Shown here piece after piece: positions 16,765-24,844 of a stretch of 64,000 nucleotides of DNA. The position numbers were made by a program, and so were the translations under genes. The DNA is from Planococcus shenhongbingii (GTDB lineage Bacteria; Bacillota; Bacilli; Bacillales_A; Planococcaceae). The stretch covers positions 1,178,001 through 1,242,000 of the forward strand of contig NZ_CP129235.1 in the NCBI RefSeq assembly GCF_030413635.1, read 5' to 3'. Position 1 is the first letter of the stretch; each line of letters starts with the position of its first letter. The notes below the pieces were generated by a model. That model ran no database searches and was not told the origin of the DNA. It was given only the letters and a program-made list of their open reading frames with translations.

Positions 16765-17440
16765 GTTTCTCGCTGTTATGGGACCATCCGGCAGCGGAAA
16801 AACAACGTTGCTGAATTTAATTTCCACTATCGATACACTGACTGCTGGTGAAATTCTGATTGATGGGGTTAATCCGCATCGCCTGGATAAAAATGATTTA
16901 GCATTATTCAGAAGACGCAAACTCGGCTTTGTTTTTCAGGATTTCAATTTGCTGCAAATGCTGACAGTTGAAGAGAATCTTGTCTTGCCGCTGACGCTCG
17001 ATTATATGCCGACCAATGAAATGGCATTGCGGGTGCTGGAGCTTGCCAAACGGCTCGATTTGACTTCGATCCTTCATAAACGCCCCAACGAAATTTCAGG
17101 CGGGGAAGCACAGCGCACGGCAATCGGACGTGCACTTATTCACAAACCGGCCATTATTCTGGCGGATGAACCGACGGGCAACCTGGATTCAAAAGCTTCC
17201 CGTGACGTTCTGGACTTATTGTCAAGAGTCAGTGCCAACGAAGGTGCTACCATTGTGATGGTTACCCATGATCCCATCGCCGCCAGCTATTGTGATCGGG
17301 TCTTGTTTATCAAAGACGGTGAATTTTTCAATGAAATATACGGCGATGAACGCCGCCAGACGTTCTATCAAAGAATCTTGAATGTTCTATCCTTGCTTGG
17401 GGGAAATGTGAATGACCTTTCGGCAACTCGCTTACCATAA
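16667..17440 (+). CDS. ABC transporter ATPase, BceA-like
   Basis: The 257-residue ATPase of the MacB/BceA type has Walker A MGPSGSGKTT at about residues 38-47, Q loop FVFQDFNLL, signature EISGGEAQRTAIGRAL, Walker B IILADEPTGNLD and switch His in VTHD. The start MSLLKIDEV is supported by GGAGGAAAAGACG just upstream; longer in-frame starts would place an odd basic extension before the family core. The gene lies inside the 3' end of the kinase gene and overlaps the permease by 29 bases, so the set is tightly coupled. Confidence 0.92.
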   Translation: MSLLKIDEVTKVYEGKVTHRALNQLSFEVEKGEFLAVMGPSGSGKTTLLNLISTIDTLTAGEILIDGVNPHRLDKNDLALFRRRKLGFVFQDFNLLQMLTVEENLVLPLTLDYMPTNEMALRVLELAKRLDLTSILHKRPNEISGGEAQRTAIGRALIHKPAIILADEPTGNLDSKASRDVLDLLSRVSANEGATIVMVTHDPIAASYCDRVLFIKDGEFFNEIYGDERRQTFYQRILNVLSLLGGNVNDLSATRLP

Positions 17441-19349
17441 CGTCCTTCGAAACCGGCGGAGCTACGCCGCTTTTTTTCTGGCCAGTGTTTTTTCCGTTAT
17501 GGTGTTTTTTGTTTACTCGATGTTTATTTTTCATCCGCTTTTTAAAGAAGACGGACTGCAGGAATTAGCCGTCCGCGGCATGTTCATCGCAGAAATTGTA
17601 TTATATGTTTTCACACTGTTTTTCTTATTGTATTCCATGAGCGCCTTTTTGCAGGCACGTTCTAAAGAATTTGGCATTCTGATGCATTTGGGGATGACAA
17701 AAAAACAATTGAATAAATTGATTTTCTTCGAAACAATCATTCTCGGCGCTGTCTCGACTATAGCTGGGATTGCTCTAGGTTTTGCCTTCTCCAAGTTCTT
17801 CTTTATGATAGGACGCGAAATCATGGAACTGGAATCCTTGCCGCTCTATGTGTCTTGGAAGCCTTTTGCTTTGACTATAGGAGCGTTCACCAGTTTGTTC
17901 ATCATCATTTCCTTTATCAGTGTTGCGTTTATCCGGACAAAAGGAATCTTGGATTTGCTGCAGGGCTATTGGAAAACGGAAGAAGTATCAAATGTGTCAA
18001 AAGTATTATCAGTTCTTGGAATCGTACTTCTTATATGTACATATATTTTAGCTTCCATTGTGACTGATAAAACCGTTTATCAACTGGCAGTGATCATACC
18101 GCCGCTTGCCACGCTCGGAACTTATTTGTTTTTTACCCATTCGATTCATTCGCTGCTGAATATATACAAGCGGAAAAAAGGGGTTTACTGGCACAAAACA
18201 CGTCTTGTCTCTCTTGCTGAAGCTTCGGTGAAACTAAAAGACAGCGCTCAGATGTTTTTTATCGTGACGATTGTGTCGACAGTCGCTTTCTTGACAGTAG
18301 GAACATTGGCTTCCTTCATGTCTTATACAGGAGATTTCCGTGAATCCAACCCATTGGGACTGGTTTATATTTCATTCCAGGGCAATGAAGCAGAGCAGGA
18401 ACACATAGAAGGGCTGACTTCGCAATTAGAAGAAAAGCAATTGGCATATGATCTGGTGCCCATTCCTATAAAACGCCAAACTTCAGCATTAACTGGGAAT
18501 GACGTGGATATTGTCCCGGCCTCACAGTTCAACCGTTTGGCTTTTGCGCTCGATTTTGAACCGGTTTATCCTGAACGAGGGAAAGGGCTGTTTATTCCAT
18601 ACTCAAGAGAATCGTTAAAAGAGTTGGAAAATCTGACTTCCCAAACCACTTTAGTGGAAAGCGGCATTTCGCTGTCGATTGATGAAGTTTATCAGCGGAT
18701 TATGTTTCCGAATCATACGATGAATGTAAACAGCATCGTCGTTAATGACGAGGACTATGAAGCAATAGATGAACCGCTTGCTGGCTATGCACCAGGAGAA
18801 TCAACTTTTACTTATTATGCTTTTGCTGTTCCTGAATGGGAGGAAACAGTGACGATCGGTGAAAAATTGACTGAGCTGATGCAACAAGCGATAGCAAAGG
18901 CGGATTTCAGTAATGTGAATTTCTTCTTTGAAAACCCTGGGGAAGATTATCGATGGTTCAAGTCGTCCTTTGCGATTCTCTTGTTCATCGGTGTGATGGT
19001 AGCGGCTGTATTCTTGCTGGCAGCCGGCAGCTTTATTTACTTCAAGCTTTATACAGGGCTCGAACGTGACCGGAAACAATACTTGCTGCTGGTCCGCCTT
19101 GGCATGACAGAAAAGGAACTCGGAAAAATTGTCAACCGGCAGCTGATTCCTCAATTCTTTTTGCCTTGGGCAGTAGCGTTGCTTCACAGTACATTCGCTT
19201 TCATCTCACTTCAAGTAGTATGGGATGAATTTGCCGAATTATCGATTTTGGGCGAAATGGTCCTCGTGTTGAGCGGCTTTACAGTTGCTCAAATCTTGTA
19301 TTTCTTTTTAATACGCTGGCGTTACATCGCCCATCTGCAAGCATCGTAA
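17412..19349 (+). CDS. FtsX-type ABC permease, BceB-like
   Basis: The 645-residue membrane subunit has a BceB layout: one N-terminal helix (about 18-42), a first FtsX unit (about 55-180), two further helix pairs, a large extracellular domain of roughly 200 residues (about 315-515), and three C-terminal helices. The large outside domain is where such transporters recognise peptide antibiotics or their lipid-bound targets. The start MTFRQLAYHNVLRN fits the family N-terminus; GGGGGAAATGTGA precedes it. Its stop codon lies in the first arm of a terminator, closing the operon. The substrate cannot be told from sequence. Confidence 0.9.
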   Translation: MTFRQLAYHNVLRNRRSYAAFFLASVFSVMVFFVYSMFIFHPLFKEDGLQELAVRGMFIAEIVLYVFTLFFLLYSMSAFLQARSKEFGILMHLGMTKKQLNKLIFFETIILGAVSTIAGIALGFAFSKFFFMIGREIMELESLPLYVSWKPFALTIGAFTSLFIIISFISVAFIRTKGILDLLQGYWKTEEVSNVSKVLSVLGIVLLICTYILASIVTDKTVYQLAVIIPPLATLGTYLFFTHSIHSLLNIYKRKKGVYWHKTRLVSLAEASVKLKDSAQMFFIVTIVSTVAFLTVGTLASFMSYTGDFRESNPLGLVYISFQGNEAEQEHIEGLTSQLEEKQLAYDLVPIPIKRQTSALTGNDVDIVPASQFNRLAFALDFEPVYPERGKGLFIPYSRESLKELENLTSQTTLVESGISLSIDEVYQRIMFPNHTMNVNSIVVNDEDYEAIDEPLAGYAPGESTFTYYAFAVPEWEETVTIGEKLTELMQQAIAKADFSNVNFFFENPGEDYRWFKSSFAILLFIGVMVAAVFLLAAGSFIYFKLYTGLERDRKQYLLLVRLGMTEKELGKIVNRQLIPQFFLPWAVALLHSTFAFISLQVVWDEFAELSILGEMVLVLSGFTVAQILYFFLIRWRYIAHLQAS

Positions 19350-19367
19350 TTTTACGATGCTTTTTTT
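19341..19367 (+). terminator. Terminator of the BceRSAB-like operon
   Basis: GCATCGTAA (19341-19349) pairs with TTACGATGC (19352-19360), then a T run. The left arm includes the permease stop codon. Confidence 0.88.
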
Positions 19368-19432
19368 GTTCTGGAGAAAGTTGAAAATCGTTTTAGCCTC
19401 TGTCCCTTAACTATGCAAAATTACGAACCTTA

Positions 19433-19461
19433 TTGTATTGTCTGAACATTTATTTTATAAT
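19433..19461 (+). promoter_or_regulatory. Sigma-A promoter of the acyl-CoA synthetase gene
   Basis: -35 TTGTAT (19433-19438), 17-base spacer, consensus -10 TATAAT (19456-19461). Transcription would begin near 19468, just before the FadR-type palindrome. Confidence 0.75.
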
Positions 19462-19478
19462 GAATACAAAGTAAATTA

Positions 19479-19496
19479 TGAATGAGTATTCATTCA
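19479..19496 (+). promoter_or_regulatory. FadR (YsiA)-type operator
   Basis: TGAATGAGTATTCATTCA agrees with the B. subtilis FadR box (TGAATGAnTAnTCATTCA) except for one preferred-base position in the centre. It lies between the predicted transcription start and the ribosome binding site, well placed for repression relieved by long-chain acyl-CoA. Confidence 0.88.
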
Positions 19497-19516
19497 ACGC
19501 GAAAGAGGGATGGGAA

Positions 19517-21070
19517 ATGAATTTAGGGAAGCTTGTTCATGAAATTTCACAGCAAGATCCAAGCAAGACGGCGTATCATTTTATGGGGAAAGATACATCG
19601 TACGGGGAGTTTGATCAATCCGTTACAAAATTCGCAGGAGCATTGAAATCACTGGGAATCGAACAAGGGGACCATGTCGCATTTTTGTTAAGCAATACAC
19701 CGCATTTCCTCATTTCGTTGTACGCGACTATGCGATTAGGAGCGACAGCTGTTCCGATTAACCCGATTTATGCACCTGATGAAATCGCTTACATACTGAA
19801 AGACAGTGATGCAAAAGCAGTCATTGCACTCGATGCTCTCTTGCCGCTTATCGAAAAAGCTCATCTGGCGCTGCCAGCGGTTTCTTCTTTTATCGTTTGT
19901 GAGACTGCCCCGGAAACGGCAGCCAAGCTGGCTGAATTGCCGGCAGATGTAAAAGCGAAAGTGCATGCATTTTCAGACCTTATCCGTCAGCCGGGATCGT
20001 TGGAGCAAACCGTCGAGGTGCAAACAGATGACAATGCAGTCATTTTGTACACATCGGGGACGACTGGCAAGCCGAAAGGTGCCATGCTGACGCATGAAAA
20101 CCTTTACTCAAACGCACGCGACGTGGGTGCTTACTTGGGCATAACGCCTGACGACCGGGTAGTGGCCACTTTGCCGGTGTTCCATGTTTTTGCATTGACA
20201 GTCGTAGTAAATGCGCCTCTGATGCAAGGAGCCACTATTATTCTAGTGCCGCGCTTCAATCCGAAAGAAGTTTTTGAAGCGATCAAATCACAAAAGGCGA
20301 CGATTTTTGCCGGGGTGCCGACCATGTTCAATTTTATGTACCAGTTCCCGGAAGCTCAGACAGCCGATTTTGAAACAGTCCGGCTAGCCATTTCAGGCGG
20401 CTCTGCGATGCCGGTCGCGCTGCTTCACAATTTCGAGGAAAAGTTCAAGGTCCGCGTTTCGGAAGGCTATGGTTTATCAGAAGCTTCACCGGTGACTTGC
20501 TTTAATCCGATTGACCGCGAACGCAAAGCCGGTTCGATCGGCACATCGATCATCAACGTTGAAAACAAAGTCGTCAATGAACTCGGGGAAGAAGTGCCGG
20601 CCGGCGAAGTCGGTGAATTGATTGTCCGTGGCCCGAATGTGATGAAAGGCTATTACAAAATGCCGGAAGAGACCAATGCCGCTCTCCGTGACGGCTGGCT
20701 CTATACAGGCGACTTAGCCCGGGTTGACGAAGAAGGTTATTTCTATATTGTGGACCGCAAGAAAGACATGATTATTGTTGGCGGCTATAACGTGTATCCG
20801 CGTGAAGTTGAAGAAGTGCTGTTTGCCCATCCAGGAGTCTCGGAAGCCGCTGTTGTCGGTTTGCCAGACCCAAATTTTGGCGAAGCTGTCCATGCTTATG
20901 TCGTATTAAAAGATGCTTCAGTGACTACTGAAGACCTGCAGACATATTGCGTTGAACATTTAGCCAAATACAAAGTGCCAAGGCATTTTGAGATTCTGGA
21001 AGATCTGCCGAAAAACACAACCGGCAAAATTCTTCGCCGTTCTTTAAAAGAGCAAGCATTGAATAAATGA
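19517..21070 (+). CDS. lcfB: Long-chain fatty acid-CoA ligase, LcfB-like
   Basis: Activates fatty acids to acyl-CoA via acyl-AMP, feeding beta-oxidation. The 517-residue protein has the AMP-binding P-loop YTSGTTGKPKGAML near residue 180, a VSEGYGLSEASPVT substrate-side motif near 315, the hinge YTGDLARVDEEGYFYIVDRK near 410, and the catalytic lysine in NTTGKILRRSL close to the C-terminus. The start MNLGKLVHE follows GAGGGATGGGAA; the ATG at 19478 is rejected because it lies inside the operator and has no ribosome binding site. The FadR box ties it to fatty-acid degradation control. Confidence 0.92.
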   Translation: MNLGKLVHEISQQDPSKTAYHFMGKDTSYGEFDQSVTKFAGALKSLGIEQGDHVAFLLSNTPHFLISLYATMRLGATAVPINPIYAPDEIAYILKDSDAKAVIALDALLPLIEKAHLALPAVSSFIVCETAPETAAKLAELPADVKAKVHAFSDLIRQPGSLEQTVEVQTDDNAVILYTSGTTGKPKGAMLTHENLYSNARDVGAYLGITPDDRVVATLPVFHVFALTVVVNAPLMQGATIILVPRFNPKEVFEAIKSQKATIFAGVPTMFNFMYQFPEAQTADFETVRLAISGGSAMPVALLHNFEEKFKVRVSEGYGLSEASPVTCFNPIDRERKAGSIGTSIINVENKVVNELGEEVPAGEVGELIVRGPNVMKGYYKMPEETNAALRDGWLYTGDLARVDEEGYFYIVDRKKDMIIVGGYNVYPREVEEVLFAHPGVSEAAVVGLPDPNFGEAVHAYVVLKDASVTTEDLQTYCVEHLAKYKVPRHFEILEDLPKNTTGKILRRSLKEQALNK

Positions 21071-21077
21071 TAGAATG

Positions 21078-21106
21078 GCTTCAGCAATTAATGCTGAAGC
21101 TTTTTT
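21078..21106 (+). terminator. Terminator of lcfB
   Basis: GCTTCAGCA pairs with TGCTGAAGC, followed by a T run. Confidence 0.9.
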
Positions 21107-21119
21107 GTTTTGGACTTGA

Positions 21120-21148
21120 TTGAAAAAACTGACAGTTTTCCTTATACT
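21120..21148 (+). promoter_or_regulatory. Sigma-A promoter of the S9 peptidase gene
   Basis: -35 TTGAAA (21120-21125), 17-base spacer, -10 TATACT (21143-21148). It lies in the 130-base gap after the lcfB terminator. Confidence 0.65.
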
Positions 21149-21200
21149 AAAGAAACAAGTATTGCGAGTTTCGAAATAGATTTCACTAGGAGGATTTTCA

Positions 21201-23177
21201 TTGAAAAAAAATGCAGTAGAAATAAAAGACTTAACAAATTTAGTGTCAGTCACAGATCCCCATATCTCACCAGATGGTACGAGAGCATTATTTATCCGGA
21301 CTCATATGGACGAAGAAGAAAATACATACGTTGGCCATCTATATCATATTCATTTGGAAAGTGGAAAAGTGATGCAATGGACGCATGGCAAAGAGCGGGT
21401 TTCTGCTCCGGCATGGTCAGCGGACGGCAATTATGTTGCTTTTTTATCTACACGCGATGAAAAAAATCAATTATATGTAATGCCGTCAACAGGCGGGGAA
21501 GCACGGGCAGTGACCGATTTTGAAAAAGGAGTCGATGCGTTCCTTTGGTCGCCATGCGGCAAAAAAATCTGGTTTAATGCGCTTGCTAAAGAAGGGAAGA
21601 CTTTTACAGACAAAGAAGATAAAGATGAAAAGAAAAAGCCGGAACCGGTTTTTGTAACAAATCTGAAATATAAAATGGATGGCATGGGCTTATTGCCGAT
21701 GGACTTTCATCGCCATATCGGTGTAATTGATATCGATTCCAACGATGTTGAGCAAATTACGGAAGGCAATTATCATTATGGGCTGGAAGCAGTATCACAC
21801 CGAGGGGATAAACTGGTTTACGGCGTAACACGTGAAGAAAATCTTGATTTCGTTTTCCGCCAGCCGCTATATCTGTATGAAGTCAAAACAAAAAAAGAAA
21901 TTCCGATAGTGGAAGAAGAAGGTTATTTTGACGGAGCTGCTTTTTCCCATGATGATTCGAAAATCGCTTTTGCGGGGAGCACCCGCCAATTTGAAAACGC
22001 CACACATTCGAACATTTATATCTATGATGTTGCACAAGAATCTCTTTTCTGTTTGACAGAAGGTTTGGATGCTCCGATTGGCGATTACGTCGTGGCGGAT
22101 TTCCAGCAAGGTGCAAATGCTCCGGCAGTGGTGTGGACAAAAGATGATCATTTGTATTTTCAAGTTTCCGCCATGGGAGATGTACGTCTATACTTTGCGT
22201 CACTTGATGGCGCCGTTTACCCTGCCTCTCCGGAAATGGAGCATGTTTACGGCTACGACATTTCAAAAGATGGTGTATTCGCTATAGCGGCAATCAGCAC
22301 TCCGGTAAATCCGGGAGAGTTGTATAAATTGACCATTGCCACAGGCGAACGCCAAGCATTGACCGAGTTCAACAAGACATATATAGAAGAAACTGAATTG
22401 ATCGAGCCTGCTTCAATCATGGCAGAAGGAGATAAGGGCTGGGATGTACATGGCTGGCTCATGAAACCGCGCGGCTTTGAAGAAGGGGAGAAATACCCGC
22501 TTGTGGTCAATATACATGGAGGGCCGCATGCTATGTATGCCAACACGTTTTTTCATGAGATGCAATTGCTTGCTGCACGTGGTTTCGGTGTGTTGTACGT
22601 CAACCCTCGCGGCAGCCATGGCTATAGCCAGGAATTTGTCGATGCAGTGCGTGGGGACTACGGCGGATCCGATTACCAGGACATTATCAAGTCCCTTGAA
22701 GGCATGATCGAAGAACATAGCTGGATTGATGCAGATCGACTTGGTGTCACCGGCGGCAGTTACGGCGGCTTTATGACGAATTGGATTGTCGGACACACGG
22801 ACCGTTTTAAAGCGGCTGCCACACAGCGTTCAATTTCCAACTGGGTGTCATTTTTCGGAGTATCAGACATCGGCTATTATTTCAGCGACTGGCAATTGGG
22901 CGCTGATATGACGGATGTCGATAAGCTGTGGCAGCATTCCCCGTTGAAATACGCGGGAAATATAAAAACGCCTTTACTGATTTTGCATTCCGAAAACGAC
23001 TACCGATGCCCGATTGAGCAGTCTGAACAGCTTTACGTAGCCTTGAAGAGCATGGGCAAAGAAACTGAATTTGTGCGTTTCCCTGAAGCCGACCACAACT
23101 TGTCGCGTACAGGAAAACCGAATCTGCGCTTTGCACGCCTCGAACAGATTACCGGTTGGATGGAGAAGTACTTATAA
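21201..23177 (+). CDS. S9-family prolyl oligopeptidase-like serine peptidase
   Basis: The 658-residue cytoplasmic peptidase has an N-terminal WD40-like beta-propeller (about residues 1-390, with PHISPDGTRALF, APAWSADGNYVAFL and FLWSPCGKKIWF repeats) and a C-terminal alpha/beta hydrolase. The catalytic triad is visible: Ser in GVTGGSYGGFMTNW (about 518), Asp in HSENDYRCP (about 600) and His in PEADHNLSRTG (about 631). The family cleaves short peptides or releases acyl-amino acids; B. subtilis YuxL is a relative. TTG start 6-7 bases after GGAGG. Single gene between two terminators. No signal peptide. Confidence 0.9.
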   Translation: MKKNAVEIKDLTNLVSVTDPHISPDGTRALFIRTHMDEEENTYVGHLYHIHLESGKVMQWTHGKERVSAPAWSADGNYVAFLSTRDEKNQLYVMPSTGGEARAVTDFEKGVDAFLWSPCGKKIWFNALAKEGKTFTDKEDKDEKKKPEPVFVTNLKYKMDGMGLLPMDFHRHIGVIDIDSNDVEQITEGNYHYGLEAVSHRGDKLVYGVTREENLDFVFRQPLYLYEVKTKKEIPIVEEEGYFDGAAFSHDDSKIAFAGSTRQFENATHSNIYIYDVAQESLFCLTEGLDAPIGDYVVADFQQGANAPAVVWTKDDHLYFQVSAMGDVRLYFASLDGAVYPASPEMEHVYGYDISKDGVFAIAAISTPVNPGELYKLTIATGERQALTEFNKTYIEETELIEPASIMAEGDKGWDVHGWLMKPRGFEEGEKYPLVVNIHGGPHAMYANTFFHEMQLLAARGFGVLYVNPRGSHGYSQEFVDAVRGDYGGSDYQDIIKSLEGMIEEHSWIDADRLGVTGGSYGGFMTNWIVGHTDRFKAAATQRSISNWVSFFGVSDIGYYFSDWQLGADMTDVDKLWQHSPLKYAGNIKTPLLILHSENDYRCPIEQSEQLYVALKSMGKETEFVRFPEADHNLSRTGKPNLRFARLEQITGWMEKYL

Positions 23178-23193
23178 GAGTTAAAATCTCAAG

Positions 23194-23222
23194 AACGCCC
23201 GACTTCTGTTGGGCGTTTTGCT
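23194..23222. terminator. Terminator between the convergent S9 peptidase and DUF5658 genes
   Basis: AACGCCC and GGGCGTT form a 7-bp stem, followed by TTTTGCTTTT. It lies between two convergent stops, so it may serve both. Confidence 0.75.
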
Positions 23223-23223
23223 T

Positions 23224-23580
23224 TTATAGACCGCTATTCATCTGGATGATGAACATGAAATTATGAACCATGACAACAAAGGCAATCCAGCTGGCATGAA
23301 GAAACAAAATCAGGGAGTATAAAACATTAGCGGAAATTAGCAGGTAGCGCCAGTGGCGGGAGTGATTAGAAATGAATGGCGTAAAAAGCAAACTGAAAAG
23401 GCAAAGGGATAATAGGAACTTGATTGTTAGAATGGAGAAAGGAGAAAAAGAGCTTAATAAGGGATTGCCTTCTGTTATATAACCAAACTTGATGCCACAG
23501 AAAGTCAGGATTCCATCGAGAATATTCAAAATGCCCAGTATCCAAACATAAATTTTTAATGGAGTGTTTTGCTCAGCCAT
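23224..23580 (-). CDS. DUF5658-like four-helix membrane protein
   Basis: The 118-residue protein has four predicted transmembrane helices. The ILNILDGILTFCGIKFG followed by EGNPLL segment is typical of DUF5658 proteins (Asn/Asp in helix one, then E-x-NPL). Function of the family is unknown. A GAGAGGTGA site lies about 10 bases before the ATG. Isolated minus-strand gene convergent with the S9 peptidase and preceded by an AT-rich 385-base gap. Confidence 0.7.
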   Translation of the reverse strand: MAEQNTPLKIYVWILGILNILDGILTFCGIKFGYITEGNPLLSSFSPFSILTIKFLLSLCLFSLLFTPFISNHSRHWRYLLISANVLYSLILFLHASWIAFVVMVHNFMFIIQMNSGL

Positions 23581-23843
23581 AACTATGCTTCACCTCTCGC
23601 ATTTATTGAAATCATTTTAGAATAAACTCTTTTTGTCCCAGTTAACGGTTATTAATATAGAAGTACCCATTTGTTTTACTATTCAGACGTACAATTAGAC
23701 TATAAGAAATTTTTTTAATTAAAAATATTATTTTTAATAGTTAATTTATCCTTCAAAATGCTAGGCTGCTTAAAGGCATTCTGTAACTTATAAGAATTTA
23801 TGTATAAAAGCCTTTTGACCATAAGTAAATTGGCAGTGAATAG

Positions 23844-23882
23844 AAAAAGAAGGAGCACTCCGAAGAGATGCTCCTTCTTTTT
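23844..23882. terminator. Orphan bidirectional hairpin in a 385-base gap
   Basis: AAAAAGAAGGAGCA (23844-23857) and TGCTCCTTCTTTTT (23869-23882) form a perfect 14-bp stem with A and T tails. No convincing gene ends here: the 23581-23843 stretch is AT-rich with no frame supported by a ribosome binding site. It may end an unannotated small RNA, be left from a decayed gene, or add a second stop after the hydratase gene. Confidence 0.6.
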
Positions 23883-23925
23883 ATGGGTTTTCTTCAAGTT
23901 GTCTGCGTCAACACAACGCCAATCC

Positions 23926-23952
23926 AAAAGCCGTGCATCCAGCACGGCTTTT
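23926..23952 (-). terminator. Terminator of the enoyl-CoA hydratase gene
   Basis: AAAAGCCGTGC and GCACGGCTTTT form an 11-bp stem with a 5-base loop, 13 bases past the hydratase stop. Confidence 0.88.
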
Positions 23953-23965
23953 TTCTGATCCGATA

Positions 23966-24742
23966 TTATTTCCCTTTAAACACAGGTTTCCGTTTTTCAC
24001 TAAATGCCATCAATGCCTCTACACGATCCTCTGTCGGAATGGTCAGCTCGTAAGCTTTCCGTTCGATATTCAAGCCAGTTTGCAAATCAGCGTTCATGCC
24101 ATTTTTGATGGCGAATTTCGCTTGCTGCAATGCGATCGGGCCATTGGCGAGCATCATATCAGCGAACTGGGCAGTGACCTCAACCAGTTCAGTGCGAGGC
24201 ACCACTTTGGTGACGAGCCCATAGTCCAGCGCTTCAGCCGGCTTTAAGCGGCGTGCCGTCAAAATCAGTTCCATCGCTTTTGACTCGCCGATCAAACGCG
24301 GCAGCCTTTGTGTACCACCGGCTCCTGGGATGATGGCAAGGCTGGTCTCGGTTAACCCGAGAAGCGTATCATCCGTGATGATGCGGAAATCGCAAGCGAG
24401 TGCCAGCTCCATTCCGCCGCCAAAGGCAAAACCGTTAATCATGGCAATCGTCGGCTGCGGCAAGTTTTCAATCGTCGTAAAAACTTCACCAATTTTAAAG
24501 ATATTGCGCTTCACATGCTGTTCAGTCAGCGTCTTGCGTTCTTTCAAGTCGGCTCCGACACTGAACGCCTTTTCTCCAGCGCCTGTAAAGATAACGACGC
24601 GGATATCCGGATTGATCCGGATCGCTTCGACCACTTGGCTCAGTTCAGCCAACATGTCATAGTTGAAGGCATTCATGGAATCCGGCCGGTTCAATGTGAT
24701 GAAGGCCAAATTGCCATGCTGTTCGTAATGAATTGTGTCCAT
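23966..24742 (-). CDS. Enoyl-CoA hydratase/isomerase (crotonase family)
   Basis: The 258-residue crotonase-fold enzyme has oxyanion-hole segments KAFSVGADLKE (about 55-66) and INGFAFGGGMELALACD (about 97-113). The two catalytic Glu positions are in GGGMELALA and in LTETSLAIIPGAGGTQRL. The likely role is hydration of enoyl-CoA in fatty or branched-chain acid breakdown; the precise substrate cannot be told. The start MDTIHYEQHG follows AAGGGGG; two in-frame ATGs upstream overlap or precede the site. Single gene, divergent from the AarF kinase gene. Confidence 0.85.
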   Translation of the reverse strand: MDTIHYEQHGNLAFITLNRPDSMNAFNYDMLAELSQVVEAIRINPDIRVVIFTGAGEKAFSVGADLKERKTLTEQHVKRNIFKIGEVFTTIENLPQPTIAMINGFAFGGGMELALACDFRIITDDTLLGLTETSLAIIPGAGGTQRLPRLIGESKAMELILTARRLKPAEALDYGLVTKVVPRTELVEVTAQFADMMLANGPIALQQAKFAIKNGMNADLQTGLNIERKAYELTIPTEDRVEALMAFSEKRKPVFKGK

Positions 24743-24844
24743 TTCCATCCCCCTTTTAATCGTTCCATCCGTTAAAAACATACCACTTTTTGGACTATTC
24801 CGCCATCAGACTCTATAATTAAGCGCAGAGAGGGGACTTTTTTT

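Noticed and set aside
23715..23945. 76-codon minus-strand frame in the gap before the hydratase gene
   Set aside because: It spans two strong hairpins and has no ribosome binding site; its composition is that of AT-rich spacer.
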